Shown piece after piece: positions 1 to 11,699 of a stretch of DNA of 47,500 bases. The notes under the pieces are model-generated. The model saw nothing but the letters and a program-made list of their open reading frames with translations, was not told where the DNA came from and searched no databases. Position numbers and translations under genes: made by a program. The DNA comes from Bugula neritina (Eukaryota > Bryozoa > Gymnolaemata > Cheilostomatida > Bugulidae): NCBI GenBank assembly GCA_964035545.1, contig OZ037766.1, positions 26,810,173 through 26,857,672 on the forward strand, written 5' to 3'. Positions within the stretch are counted from its first letter, which is position 1; the number at the start of each line of letters is the position of its first letter.

Positions 1-39
1 AATTATTCAGCTACTTTTGGTTACAAACCGTTACCGTTT

Positions 40-250
40 TTTTCGTAATGGTCCGCCTTCCTAATAAGCTAAATAAACAGAAAAACATGGAAAATCAAAC
101 AAAATTAAGAAGAACCTTAATTATTTTGATGTATTTATTGGTGTTTTACTAGTTTTGGGCAAAAAGCCATGTTCATTAGCAGCTAAATTGTGAAAAATAG
201 CTAAAAACTGCAGATTTCAGTGTATACTAAATTAAGTAAAATAACCCATA
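40..250 (-). repeat. Dispersed repeat copy A (inverted relative to copy at 8560)
   Basis: The reverse complement of this stretch closely matches 8560-8750 over about 190 bases. Shared blocks include ACAATTTAGCTGCTAATGAA, GCCCAAAACTAGTAAAA and GGTTCTTCTTAATTTTG. No coding potential is seen. Bases 1-30 also resemble, in direct orientation, the end of copy B near 8737-8760, so this copy may be one arm of a larger palindromic element cut by the window edge. Confidence 0.7.
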
Positions 251-668
251 ATATAGCATATGGTATATGAAGACGGGTACAGTAGAAAAATAAGTTTTAT
301 GATATAAGAGTGTAGAAACCACACCTAACCGCATTACATATACGATTGGATCATCTTTTTTATATTTTTAGACAATCTTTGTTTTGATAAATTGTTATAG
401 AATGGATTTGCCAAGGGAAACTTAGTTTTGCTTAAGATCAGTGAACCCTGTGTTATACAGATAAATGTTGAGGATATATAGAAAGCTTTTAGATACTATA
501 TATAAAAGTTGTCGAAGGGCACTTTAGAAAAAAGACTTGCTGAATCGTGTATATATCACTTTCTCAATAATATATAATATTAGTTTATAGTATAAACAAT
601 AGCTGATAACGTGATTATACTATAATATAGATATCTAACTGGAGTGCAATACTGATGGTTACAATTAG
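251..668. other. Non-coding, AT-rich; no exon recognised
   Basis: This stretch lies upstream of the first visible GPCR exon and is presumably intron. No further exon carrying TM3 and the DRY motif could be supported. Confidence 0.4.
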
Positions 669-794
669 ATTACTAGTGATTACATTTCCTCTAAAAGCTG
701 CTATATATGCCAGTGCCAGGAGAGTGAAAGTGTCTATTGGTTTGATTTACCTACTCTGCTTTGGTTTGCAGGTCCTTTTTACATTTCACCCAAT
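669..794 (+). CDS. GPCR exon: intracellular loop 2 and TM4
   Basis: The acceptor AG is at 667-668 and the donor GTAAGT starts at 795. The exon opens with one base completing a split codon and ends with two bases of the next. It encodes VITFPLKA, then a hydrophobic stretch ending FTFHP. Confidence 0.72.
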
Positions 795-2406
795 GTAAGT
801 CTACTAAAAAGAAAAACTACACCATAAATAGCTACCTGAGTTATAAAAAAAAACAGTACAGTTAGAGTTTTTGCAGCCTACATAATTTTCTATAATATAC
901 AAATTCATAAATTCATAATGTTCTTATATGCACAAAACGCATTGAATTTTAAACAAAGCTTTAAATAATCTAAGTGGGCAAACTTTGTTGATTTATTATT
1001 GAATATTTTATCAAAAGTAAAATAAAATAATATGCGTGTAATGTCAGGCATGGTAATTAGCAGAATGCTGTTCTTTTATGCAGAGTTTCAGGTGGAGTTA
1101 ATAAAAAACTTGCTTTTATTCTACATTAGGTTCGGAAAACATTCCACAGCTTTATATTATCCAATATTAGTTTGGATCTTACCAATGGCTGTGTGTTTAG
1201 TGTTGACAGCACTGTTGCTGATTCAGTTTGCTAGAGCACATGCTAAGGCTAACGGAATACTAACTCAGTGAGTATATGTCAATGTGCTGTCATATTTGAA
1301 TTTATTATGTCATCTGCTTGCTATTTATCAAATTCTTTTATTTATCATAACCAGAACACAATTGGATGAAAGAGTAAAAGAACAGACGATGTTGACTTTC
1401 ACCTCGTTGTTGACAGTGACATTTTTTATAATTACTTATCTACCAAAGGTAAACATTTATAATAGAATCTCAAGCCTGAAAATGATATGTATATATAACA
1501 TAAAAAACTCCGAGTTTATAGTCACTATCCCTGTTCAAACCCATGATGAAAAAGAGTTTTCAAAGCAGACCAAATACCAATTCAAATGGGGCACAAGAGC
1601 AATTATGACTGGATGCTCTTCCTAACATCACCTTAGTGATCTTTACTGGAAATCTGTTAATGTACACGTGTACATAAATTGCGTAATGTAATTCAGAATA
1701 TGCTAACCTTATAAAGTAATTACAAAGTATAACAATGTGTATATATAAAAAGTTCAATAATACCCAATTTAAAGGTTTACGTTTGCTTCAACATTATTTT
1801 AAAATGTTGTTATACGCAATTGTACTTCACTTATGTTAGCTGTTTCTCCTATAATTTACAGTTATACATGCAATAATTCCTTTTCACAATTATTATATCT
1901 GTGCTAATTGTACTCTAAAAACAAAAAGAAATTATGAATGTTATTATATATGTGTGTTTCAGAAAAATTTTGCGCCATTGACTAGGTGCATGTGTGCAAT
2001 GTGGACATCAGCAGGCAAGATCTCACAATAAATATTTCAAACATCAAGTTGTTTAAAACTTACGTCCCCCACATTTAACACTTTTAGACATTATTCATTC
2101 AAGCATAAATACAGCTCTAAAGTTTTGTGCTATTAAGCAGCTTTTAATGCTGAATTACACTACTTTTAGGCAACTGTGTATCTGGTTATTCTCATGAATA
2201 AGCCAGATGCTATAAGCAATCTATTCGTAAGCAAAAGTTTCATAACCTGGAATGAAGTTGCAGCTGTATTACAAAGCTGTAACCACACTGGAAACTTCTT
2301 CATTTACATTATTGCTAACTCAAAACTGAGGAAGAACTTTTTACAAAGATTTTCGGCAGCATGCAACAAAAGAGTTTGTGATAGAAAAACAACCCCATCA
2401 GTATGA
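669..2406 (+). CDS. Rhodopsin-class neuropeptide-receptor-like GPCR, 3' half (TM4 to C-terminus)
   Basis: Four exons (669-794, 1064-1267, 1355-1448, 2170-2406) join with consistent phases into 219 residues plus a stop. Exon 1 begins one base into a codon and reads LLVITFPLKA, the segment that normally follows the DRY motif, and then a hydrophobic TM4. Exon 2 carries extracellular loop 2, a strong TM5 (PILVWILPMAVCLVLTALLL) and the start of intracellular loop 3. Exon 3 has TM6 ending in FIITYLPK. Exon 4 has TM7 with NHTGNFFIYIIANSKLRKNF, the NPxxY-region variant common in FMRFamide and myosuppressin-type receptors. A short basic tail follows. The receptor would act at the plasma membrane and couple to G proteins. 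The N-terminus and TM1-3 were not found and probably lie upstream of the window. The exact ligand cannot be told. Confidence 0.82.
1064..1267 (+). CDS. GPCR exon: extracellular loop 2 and TM5
   Basis: The acceptor is TTAGCAG, with AG at 1062-1063 (1061 is an alternative start in the same phase). The donor is GTGAGT from 1268. One incoming base and two outgoing bases match the neighbouring exons. Confidence 0.75.
1355..1448 (+). CDS. GPCR exon: intracellular loop 3 and TM6
   Basis: The acceptor is ATAACCAG and the donor GTAAAC. It encodes TQLDERVKEQ, then TM6 ending YLPK. The exon ends on a codon boundary, as exon 4 requires. Confidence 0.78.
2170..2406 (+). CDS. GPCR terminal exon: TM7 and C-terminal tail
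   Basis: The acceptor is CTACTTTTAG; the exon enters at phase 0 and stops with TGA at 2404-2406. TM7 contains the N-x-x-FFIY signature, followed by the amphipathic helix-8 region SKLRKNFLQRF. Confidence 0.82.
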   Translation, partial: ATVYLVILMNKPDAISNLFVSKSFITWNEVAAVLQSCNHTGNFFIYIIANSKLRKNFLQRFSAACNKRVCDRKTTPSV

Positions 2407-2443
2407 AAGATGTTTCCAGGTATAACACCCACTAAACAGTTTT

Positions 2444-2449
2444 AATAAA
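2444..2449 (+). promoter_or_regulatory. Polyadenylation signal AATAAA of the GPCR gene
   Basis: A canonical AATAAA lies 38 bases after the GPCR stop codon, which suggests a very short 3' UTR. Confidence 0.5.
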
Positions 2450-4540
2450 ACTTGAAACAATCTGGTTCTACTTTTTGTCTTTTACATTTTATTCCATGGT
2501 TCAATTTCAGACTATAAAACAAGTTGATTAGCAGAATTTTAAGTCAATCACTTTTTCAGGTATAAAAGGCATTTGTAAAATGTTTGTGTTTAAATAATAA
2601 TAAAAAAAGCCTATAAAAATTGAGTTTTGCTAAAATTGAGGGTGGCTAAATACCTCCAGTTTAAACTTTGACAAAAATACTGTTGAATATAATCTGTATC
2701 TTATTTTCTAGTTTAGGATAATTTAAAAATTGCCACTTAACTAGATTCTACCAATAGTCAGCACCAGTAAACTTTGCATGTTAGATATTTCTTGCAAATA
2801 CAACACTGTAATACTGACAAAATTTCAACTTGTTTTTATAACTTTCGCATTGGAGTTTTTTTGTTTTGGATGCCGTAATAAGTCAATAAAAGTAAACTTC
2901 ATGTATTAAATTAATAAAGTAGTAGTTTACTAAATTGTGAACATTTTACTTTTTTGATACTATTTTTATTTATATTTTGTTAGCTAGTGAGTTTTACATA
3001 CAAGTCGCACATGTTTAGAAAAAAGTTTCATAATTTATAAGCTATGTTTTATTTCTATACCTGATTAGCTGCAATTATTGTTTGTCCTTTTTTTATATAA
3101 AATTGAATTTCACTACTGCTACTGATGCTGCTACTACTGCTACACACGCACACATATAATATTATGTAGTAGTTAAAGCAGTATTTTGTCGTATAAAATA
3201 AGTTCTTACAAAAGAATTCATGTAAGATTATCTTGAAATCTCTGGGGTGAATCACCACCTTATTAAGCATGCTTTGGCAAAAGCATTATATAGTTTCCTC
3301 TGTTTGAAGGTGTGCCGCAGAGTGCTCAGCTCCTTGTCGATAAGGACACAGGTCCTAAAACAGTGACTGTGCACAGAAAAAAAGCATATTTTGATTTATT
3401 ACTTTATCAGCCTAATAGCATGATTGATTTTGAAATTAATGTATATATTGCCTTATTAACAAAACTATTTGCAGTTGCAGTTTTACTCTATATACAATAT
3501 ACACTTGTATTTATGATATCAGTGAGCTAAAAAATTGATAAATCAAACTCTGCTAAAAAACTTTTCTTTTGGGCGTAATGTATCTTTGCTATATATTTTA
3601 CACATTTTACATGAATGTATCAACTTACAAAAATAAATCAAGTTATACTATTTGGTCTAAAAATATTATATCGAGTTATGGTCGTTCAACAATAAATTAG
3701 TTTATGACTAATTTGAAGAATTCCTTAGTTTATTTCTTTATAACATACTTCCAGTATTGAGCATCCTAAAGCACAAATACTAGTCTCTTAAAAGTAGATA
3801 CGAGGCTAGAGGGTAGACAACTCTACATAAAATGCATAAAGATAGAAATAATACTAAAACACAAGTCAAATAAATTATAAAATAAATATTTGAATTAACA
3901 GCTTTAATTAAAATAGAACTTTTGTATTATAGGAAACAGTCAAAATAATTACAATTTAAAATTTACATACATTGTTAATTCTAAAACCTCAAATCAGCCC
4001 ATTTCTCAGTTGTCTACTCTTGAGAAATTTGCTTCACTGACAAAAACAGTTCAAATTGCCAGTTTTGTTGCATAATATTGCCTTTTTTTATTTTAATAGC
4101 TCAAGTATTTATACCAACTTTTCTAAAATATAGATTAATTGGGTGTTTAAATGACTGTGCGCACATTGAGACATAAATTGTATCATTGTAGTAAGGTGTA
4201 AACTAGCTTCAAAGACAGCTTTTATTAAACAAATTTGACTAACAAATTATGCTGACTGAATTAAAAAAGTTGCAGCCTCTGTTCAGTTTGCTAATTGGGC
4301 AACAGAATTACTTTAGCAACATATAAATTTTGAACAACAGCTATCTGCATGTGTCATTCAGCGGAGGGCATATGTGCTAATTGGTTGCTAATACATAATA
4401 TAACTTGTAAATTTAGAAGAGTTTCATAGTTTAGTTGTGTATTTTATGAGTTGCCAGGAATTAGTATGTAATTATATGTAATGCATAGCAATATGTATGT
4501 TTAAAACAAAATGTTTCAAGAGCTAAGTAAGATTAGAGTC
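2450..4540. other. Intergenic AT-rich DNA; nothing supported
   Basis: Short open frames at 3055-3270 (-) and 3312-3530 (+) have no recognisable domain, no convincing splice sites and AT-driven composition. No RNA gene or TIR pair was seen. Confidence 0.4.
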
Positions 4541-4544
4541 TAGG

Positions 4545-5040
4545 TGGTTTGTGGGTTGTTATTAGAACTAAGCTTGATGGAAACAAGCTCTTTGTAGTTA
4601 GAGAGATCGAGAAGACTAAGTTCCGGTTGTGAAGTAACTTTATTGGTCCACATGTAGTAAAAGAGACTCAGGTGTAGTCTTACAAAATCAGCCTCGGTAG
4701 TAATGTACAGTAGTCCTCGAGCTCTAGTGGTAAACTGAATCTACTTTTGAAAGCTCGCCCTTATAATGAGTTATATGCTGAGTACTCCAAACTTCCAGAA
4801 CATTCCAAAGTCGGAATGTCAGAATTCAGCCGAATCAGACGTTTGACTTCGAATCGGAGTTGGAATCGGATGGAAGTAGACGCCCAAACCCAGTTGAAAT
4901 TTTATGATGCCCCCTTAAAAACTGGCCAACCCTTGTATATATCCACCCCTTTCAAACTAGAACCTCTCCACCAGATACAAAATAATTACTCACATATTTG
5001 AAATTAGTGGAATTTTGGCTTCGCAGTGTCATATAGTAAC
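4545..5040 (-). repeat. Probable solo LTR of the second (minus-strand) Gypsy family
   Basis: The order and content of short blocks match the LTRs at 24650-25181 and 28469-28874: TTTGTGGGTT, then CTCTTTGTAGTTAGAGAG, then TTATTGGT, then GTGTAGTCT, a GAGCTCTAGTGGTA-like block, and CTGAATCTAC followed by GAAAGCTCGCC. The sequence is diverged and has no internal gypsy coding nearby, so a solo LTR is the simplest reading. Boundaries are approximate. The 84-codon open frame at 4747-5001 lies inside it and is judged non-coding. Confidence 0.55.
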
Positions 5041-5514
5041 AAAGGTTAGTATTGATGTGCGCCACCTGCCTATGCATTTTTGCATGTTTGCACCCTCATT
5101 ATTTGAGTTATAAAGTTATAAGTTTTTTTTAAATGACTTGAGAACTAAAACAACAGAGTGTGAACAGAATATTAGCTGTATACCAATTAAGGAACAGAGA
5201 GTAACAAACTACCAGGTTGATTAATTGATTGATTGAGAGGTTGGTTTATTGATTGATTTGTTGCATATATCACGGACATGAAAAATCGTTGTGAATTTCA
5301 GTGTAAATATACTGGCTATATAATAAGTATAGGCATGAAATTGGAAAATTCTTATTTCATTTTAAAAAAAGAAGTTAGTGCTTCAACACTTTTTTAGATA
5401 ACACAATAAAAGCCATTAAAGCCAAATTTAGTTTGCATGCATTGCATTGCTTATACTGTAACAAAATAGTATACATATAATCATAAAAAACTATAGCGCC
5501 GCATATAAAATAAA

Positions 5515-6450
5515 TTGATGAAAACTTCTTGTTATGCTAGTTATATAAATCAGATTAACAAACAAGGCATCGAGTACGTGAACCAGTGAAATGTAACACC
5601 TTGTTGACAAGGGTTCAAGAAGGAAGTTGAGGTACAGTCACATGGTTTCTACTTTATGGTTTATCACCTTTGGTATGTTATCGGCACCTTCATCATTTGT
5701 CTGAAATATTTCTCTGCCATTTAAATATTCTGTGTGTAATCAGGTGTTTTTATTTTAAGAAAGAGTAATGCATATGATGAAACGTGACTTTTTAAGAGCA
5801 GAGGAATTGTATTGTTATACGGCTAAAAGTAGGACGGGGATGTGCATTTTTATTGTGAATTGATTTAGTTCTTGGCCTACATAGAATACAAAGTTCAAAA
5901 GTGTGCTTTAAAAGTATTGCACTTGATAAAAAGCTTTGATATATAGTTTTGCAACTTTTTATTAGCAATTGCGATCTAAAATGTTTGGATAATAAACAAT
6001 AATAATATTTAACCAGCAATTGCAAGCAAAAAGTTGCAAAATTATCAAAATCATTTTATCGAGTGTGATACTTTAAAAGCATATTTTCAAGCTTTATATA
6101 TTATCTATAGGCCAAGAACTAAATCAATTCACAATTCACACTTCCCTAGTCCCACTTTCAGCCCTACAATGCAAATTCTCTGCTTTTAAGAAATCTTGTT
6201 TCATCATATTATGCATTACCCTTTCTTAAAATACAAACACTTGATTAGACACAGAATCTTTAAATGGCAGAAAAATATTTCAGACAAATGATTAAGATGC
6301 TGATAGCATACCAAAGGTGATAAACCATAAAGGAAAAATCATGTGACTTTACCTCAACTTCCTTGTTGAACTCTTGTCAACACAGTGTTAGATTTCATTG
6401 ACTTAGTATACTCTGTATTAATAACTAACACACTGAGAAAATTTCGTAAA
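5515..6450. repeat. Long inverted-repeat (foldback) element
   Basis: The left arm (about 5515-5985) and right arm (about 6012-6450) are imperfect reverse complements around a spacer of about 30 bases near 5986-6011. Matching blocks include the pair TTCTTGGCCTA / TAGGCCAAGAA, the pair CAAATGATGAAGG-like / ATCATTTGTCTGAAATATTT and the pair GGTTTATCACCTTTGGTATG / CATACCAAAGGTGATAAACC. Neither arm encodes a protein. A third single arm occurs at 12797-13200, so this is a family and not a chance palindrome. Confidence 0.85.
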
Positions 6451-7337
<887 letters not shown>

Positions 7338-7364
<27 letters not shown>

Positions 7365-7727
7365 TTACCGCACTATTAGCCTAATAAGTCACCCCAGTAA
7401 AGTCATGTTGAAGATCCTGCTGAACAGACTGAAACCACAAGCAGAGAAGATCATTACGGAAGAACAAGCAGGTTTCAGAGCAGGGCGCAGTACAACAGAA
7501 CAGATCTTCAACCTCAGAATACTGTGCGAGAGGTACCTCCAACACCAACAGAACCTCTGCCATGTCTTTGCGGACTTTAAGAAGGCCTTCGACAGAGTCT
7601 GGCATGCAGCTTTGTGGGCAACCATGAGGATGTATAACATCAACGCCAATCTGATCAACACCATAAAACAACTATATGACAAGGCCTCCAGCGCAGTTTA
7701 CTTCAACGGAAGCATAGGGGAATGATT
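7338..7727 (+). pseudogene. LINE reverse transcriptase fragment
   Basis: An open frame of about 120 residues carries non-LTR reverse transcriptase blocks: RTISLISHPSKVMLKILLNR (fingers), EEQAGFRAGRSTTEQIF, and FADFKKAFDRVWH, which holds the first catalytic Asp of the palm. It stops at TGA near 7725, before the second catalytic (Y/F)xDD block, so it is about one fifth of an RT domain. It is enclosed by dinucleotide arrays on both sides. The clade (CR1, RTE, I or other) cannot be assigned from this piece. Confidence 0.85.
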
Positions 7728-7730
7728 CCG

Positions 7731-7768
<38 letters not shown>
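7731..7768. repeat. (TA)n microsatellite
   Basis: A perfect TA array directly follows the LINE fragment. Confidence 0.9.
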
Positions 7769-7769
<1 letters not shown>

Positions 7770-8329
7770 CATGTAGGCCTATGTAATATGTATATGTATA
7801 TACATATGTATGTATGTATGCATATAATGTTTCAAATCTGCTTCTATAAATATATTACATTTTTTTAATGTTGTAATGGCGCATTGGCTCATCACTGTTT
7901 ATAAAAACTAAAAGCACATTATAAACACCGTAGCCTTAAGCAGAAGGAGGAGCTAATATAAGAATAGCCTTTGATAAACTAATTGCTATTGCTAAAAGGC
8001 GGGAAAATACTTCCTACTCTATAATAGCCAACTCAGCATGTCAAAACACTTTTATTCAATATATGAATGATTAGACTGTGGCCATCTACTTCTATATACT
8101 GATTTTAGCAGCAAGGTTAGGAGCTAAGTCTATAATAATATTGAAGCTGCTATATATGTCACATGCATTTCTATATGCCTCGTAAACTATTTCCATCAGT
8201 ACTACATCACAGTGTTGACACACACTAGGAAGAGAAGCTGTATCAATCTGTACTATGATATAATTTCATAGTTACTTGTTCTAAGTGTGCAATATGTTTC
8301 TTGCTGTTGTGCAAAATAGTTTTACTAAA
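7769..8329. other. Non-coding region upstream of the NHL-repeat gene
   Basis: It probably contains the promoter and 5' UTR of the gene starting at 8330. No clear TATA box or initiator can be singled out in this AT-rich sequence. Confidence 0.35.
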
Positions 8330-8362
8330 ATGAAATTACTCTTTGGACTTCTAACATTGTTG
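8330..8362 (+). CDS. NHL gene exon 1: start and signal peptide
   Basis: The ATG is preceded by ACTAAA and followed by ten hydrophobic-rich codons. The donor GTGAGT starts at 8363. The phase is 0. Confidence 0.72.
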
Positions 8363-11300
8363 GTGAGTGCTATAAGTGTACATTTAATAAGCAGTATTCT
8401 ATAGTTAAGGTAGCATGCTGTGTAACATAAAACGCTGTAGCATTTTTATTACAGTAAAAGAGTTTTATATAACTTATAAGTAAATTAAAAAGTTGATATC
8501 TTTGTTCACTTATAGATAACAATATAAGTTATATTATTCATACTTTCTTTATTTATAAGTGGGTCATTTTACTTAATTTAGTACACACTGAAAATCTCCA
8601 GTTTTTAGCTATTTTTTTACAATTTAGCTGCTAATGAACATGGGTTTTTGCCCAAAACTAGTAAAATATGAATGAATACATCTAAATAATAGAGGTTCTT
8701 CTTAATTTTGTCTGATTTCCCATGTTTTTTCTAATTATTTAGCCACTTTTGATTTCGAAGAGTGATAGTTTTTTCATAACACATTATTATCAGTTGAAAT
8801 CTTTTTTACTCTAATATAAGAACTTTTATCAAGATCTATAAAATTATTCTTGAGTGAAAAAATCTTGTATTTAGAGTTTCAAAACCATACTTGCTCTACA
8901 TACGGTATTTGAAACTTATAGGTTCTATGTTTTTCTAAACATTCTATAAATAGTTAGAAAGTTTCTAGTTACTGTCAAATATATAGTTCACTTATTATGT
9001 AATGGTAACCGCTTTTTATATTTAAGATGACTCAGAATGTTATTTTGGCGACTGACTCATGTCACAGCTCCTGGTCAAGGTGAGACAACTCTATACTTAT
9101 ATTCTGACCTCATGCTGTTGAATAAAGGCAATATTAAATGCTGGCTATAATACCAACTAACTTCTTAATATAATATTTTTACAGCTTATCATTCGACAAA
9201 TCCGAAAAGTTTGCTAGCGTTTCTACCTTTGTGTATCATATGGAAGTTGATCAGTACAAAAATGATGGAAGTATTTTGTTTGGCACCCATCAGCATCTTC
9301 AAACCACTGATGGAAAAACAACTTCCACACTAGCATCTGGTAATTCTATAACTGGGTTCACACAAATAAATACCACTCATGTCGCAATGGTACTTTACTA
9401 TAAACACTGCGTACAAGTTTTGGACAGAAAATATAACACCATACAGACTTTGGCTGGAACAAGTGGCAGTTATGGATTTGTTGATGGCAAAGTGGGTGTT
9501 GGGAAATTGTACTATCCTTACGGCATAGAAAAAGATGTCAGAAACCATAAACAGCTGTTAGTTACTGATTACTCTAACAGAGCATTGCGGTCAATAGATT
9601 TAAGCACAGGAGAGCTTGGGACTGTTTTAAAAACTGGCTTAAATTATCCAAGAGGTTTGATATGGAAAGGAAAGAGGCTGTTAGTTGCAACTTACGGTTT
9701 TATTTCACAAGTTAGCTGGTTTAGAAATGGCTCTGCTACTGCCGCTACAATTGTTGGTTCAACTTCAATAGGCAGGGTCGATGGCACCTTCCAAGACTCT
9801 AAATTTAACTATCTTCATGATCTAGCAGATGTAGGGTCCAACTTTCTATTAGCTGCTGAGTATACTTATGACACACTTCGATTGATAGATTTTAATGAGC
9901 AAGTGGTAGGGCCTGTCTGTTTTAATGGAGAGAATTCTTGTACAGTTAGTAGCAAACTGCCAGAAAATCCTCGATCTTTGTTAAGAAATGGAGATGACCT
10001 GTATGTTGGAATGGATCGTGACATCTATAAAATCAGTGGTCAGTATTTTTTATAACAAAGTATATTTTAAATTTTGAATTGACAGTGAAATTTAATAACA
10101 AATCAAAGCTGTTAATATTGGCAGCATATCTATATAATATATATAAATATTTTGAACCATGTGTTATAATTTAAATATCAATATTCTCATTAAAATGTAT
10201 TGATAATAAAGTTTTCTAAACAGTGCCTGGTTCATTATTGTTGGATGGTGGCATAATATTAAAATATTTTCTATCAAGGCATCAACCGGCCAAAGTGGTG
10301 TCCTTTTGAAAACGTCACGGCTTATCTCACTCCTGGAAAATCTACTGGAGAAGTTCGTATCTCTGAACAGGCAACTATATCTGTTCCTGCAGGAGTTCAC
10401 CAAGTTGTGAAGAAACACAACAATCGGCTTTGTCCTTATTATGTCACAGTAAAAAGTAATTAAGCTAATCATATATGCACATTTATTAAACTTGTTTAAC
10501 CAAATTTATTACTAAAAACCTAGAGCTAGAAGTGAAATAATAGAAGTGTTGGTATGTTTTTTATTTTGTAGAATCAGTGATTACCAGAAGACTGGTTTTC
10601 AAATCAACATACGATGTCAAATGTTCCGCTCTGAACAATATCGTCTCTTCCACATTCCTTGAGTCTGTTTTGTGGGACAAAAGAAGTCAGTTTAGCAAAA
10701 TATGCGAGAATGGTAAATAATAAACTTAACAGTGATAGTAAATTATAGCAAAATGATATGGCATATATATATATATATATACCGTGAAGTTATAGCTGCT
10801 ATAACATAACAAACAGCTTTCACTGTGCCTTGAACATCACTGTTGAATGACTGCATGTTTTATATGTAACCGTAATTTTGTTAGTGTAAAAGGGAGAAAC
10901 TTGGAGACAATTATAATATATAGCATACTAAAGCAACATTTTCTATTTTATGCATAATGTGATTTATCTACAGAATATTTCTGTCATATTTTAGATTGTG
11001 CTATATCCTCTAAAGTCAAACCAACTTATGTATGCAAAAGAGATGAGCTGACTGTTTATTGGCCAACTGACACATTCCTATTTGAGGACACAAAGGAGAT
11101 ACCAGGTGAAATAGAAGCCCGGATAACCGACAGACTGAAGCACTGTGATATTGCCCACCTGTTAGAAGTTGTCATCCTAAATCATGACCCTCTGTAGGTT
11201 TCACTCTACACCTGCATATTAATATGTCATAACAGCAATAATGTTGTAAATTTATATACTAATGAGCGTTTATATGTTCAAATTTAATCATGTGCATTTT

Positions 11301-11426
11301 GCTTTTTTGAACAGATTTGTTGCTGCAAAGAGTAATGATGCTGGAGAAGTTGTTCACATGATATTAAAGCTTGACTGTTCAGATAACACTCAAGTGTATA
11401 ATGCAGCAATAGACGCTTGTATTTAA
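8330..11426 (+). CDS. Secreted NHL-repeat protein with Cys-containing C-terminal region (7 exons)
   Basis: Exons 8330-8362, 9027-9079, 9185-10038, 10279-10455, 10572-10712, 10995-11193 and 11315-11426 total 1,569 bases, giving 522 residues with every phase agreeing. The N-terminus MKLLFGLLTLL, followed by a hydrophobic stretch ending in LATDS, is a likely signal peptide. Residues of about 75-300 form a beta-propeller: NHL-like repeats are seen in DGKVGVGKLYYPYGIEK, then LLVTDYSNRALRSIDLSTG, and again in GRVDGTFQDSKFNYLHDLA. The last 220 residues contain scattered cysteines (WCPF, RLCPYY, KICENDC, VCKRDE, KHCDIAHL, LDCSD) and match no domain I know. NHL propellers usually bind proteins or RNA; a secreted one more likely binds protein or glycan ligands, but the function is unknown. 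Confidence 0.85.
8560..8750 (+). repeat. Dispersed repeat copy B, in intron 1 of the NHL gene
   Basis: It is the inverted counterpart of 40-250 and the better-preserved copy. A third, much more diverged relative may lie at 32533-32695. No TIRs or target duplication could be defined. Confidence 0.7.
9027..9079 (+). CDS. NHL gene exon 2
   Basis: The acceptor is TATATTTAAG and the donor GTGAGA. The exon encodes 17 codons plus two bases, completing the signal peptide and probable cleavage region. Confidence 0.7.
9185..10038 (+). CDS. NHL gene exon 3: beta-propeller
   Basis: The acceptor is ATTTTTACAG and the donor is GTCAGT. This single exon encodes nearly the whole NHL propeller. The frame remains open about 15 bases past the donor, but only the splice at 10038 links in phase to the next exon. 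Confidence 0.85.
10279..10455 (+). CDS. NHL gene exon 4
   Basis: The acceptor is TCTATCAAG and the donor GTAATT. It encodes a beta-rich segment (KSTGEVRISEQATISVPAGV) with cysteines at both ends. Confidence 0.8.
10572..10712 (+). CDS. NHL gene exon 5
   Basis: The acceptor is TTATTTTGTAG and the donor GTAAAT. It encodes 46 whole codons including LVFKSTYDVKCSALNNIVSS; the phases match both neighbours. Confidence 0.78.
10758..10780. repeat. Short (TA)n microsatellite in NHL intron 5
   Basis: About eleven TA units. Confidence 0.8.
10995..11193 (+). CDS. NHL gene exon 6
   Basis: The acceptor is CATATTTTAG and the donor GTAGGT. It encodes two cysteine pairs and a region rich in acidic residues (FLFEDTKEIPGEIEARITD). 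Confidence 0.78.
11315..11426 (+). CDS. NHL gene exon 7: C-terminus
   Basis: The acceptor is TTTTTTGAACAG and TAA is at 11424-11426. The last residues are NAAIDACI. An AATAAA follows at 11676-11681. Confidence 0.8.
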
Positions 11427-11675
11427 ACCCTCACTGCTCACCAGTGAGATTGAGACTAAGCAGTTAAGTTTTGCTGCATGAAGTTTATGACATCAGAGCT
11501 GGTGAAGAGGATTCATGAAATGGCAGCACCTACACAAAAACACTATTCTAACATACACTAATATTCTAACCTGACACATTATTTAGTGTTATTAAAGTGA
11601 TTTGAGAGCCTATTAAAGCTAAGCTAAACTAAGTCTGATGTATTTGATGTTAACATATTGTATAATGCCTTGTGT

Positions 11676-11681
11676 AATAAA
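11676..11681 (+). promoter_or_regulatory. Polyadenylation signal AATAAA of the NHL gene
   Basis: It lies 250 bases after the stop codon and is the first canonical signal downstream. Confidence 0.5.
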
Positions 11682-11699
11682 ATGACCGTGGGCTATATT

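Noticed and set aside
3118-3152. Short CTACTG repeats and CA run considered as a microsatellite or array
   Set aside because: Too short and irregular; no CRISPR-like spacing, and CRISPR is not expected in animal DNA.
3312-3530. 72-codon open frame with hydrophobic end
   Set aside because: No exon boundaries or family similarity; the hydrophobic tail reflects AT-rich codons.
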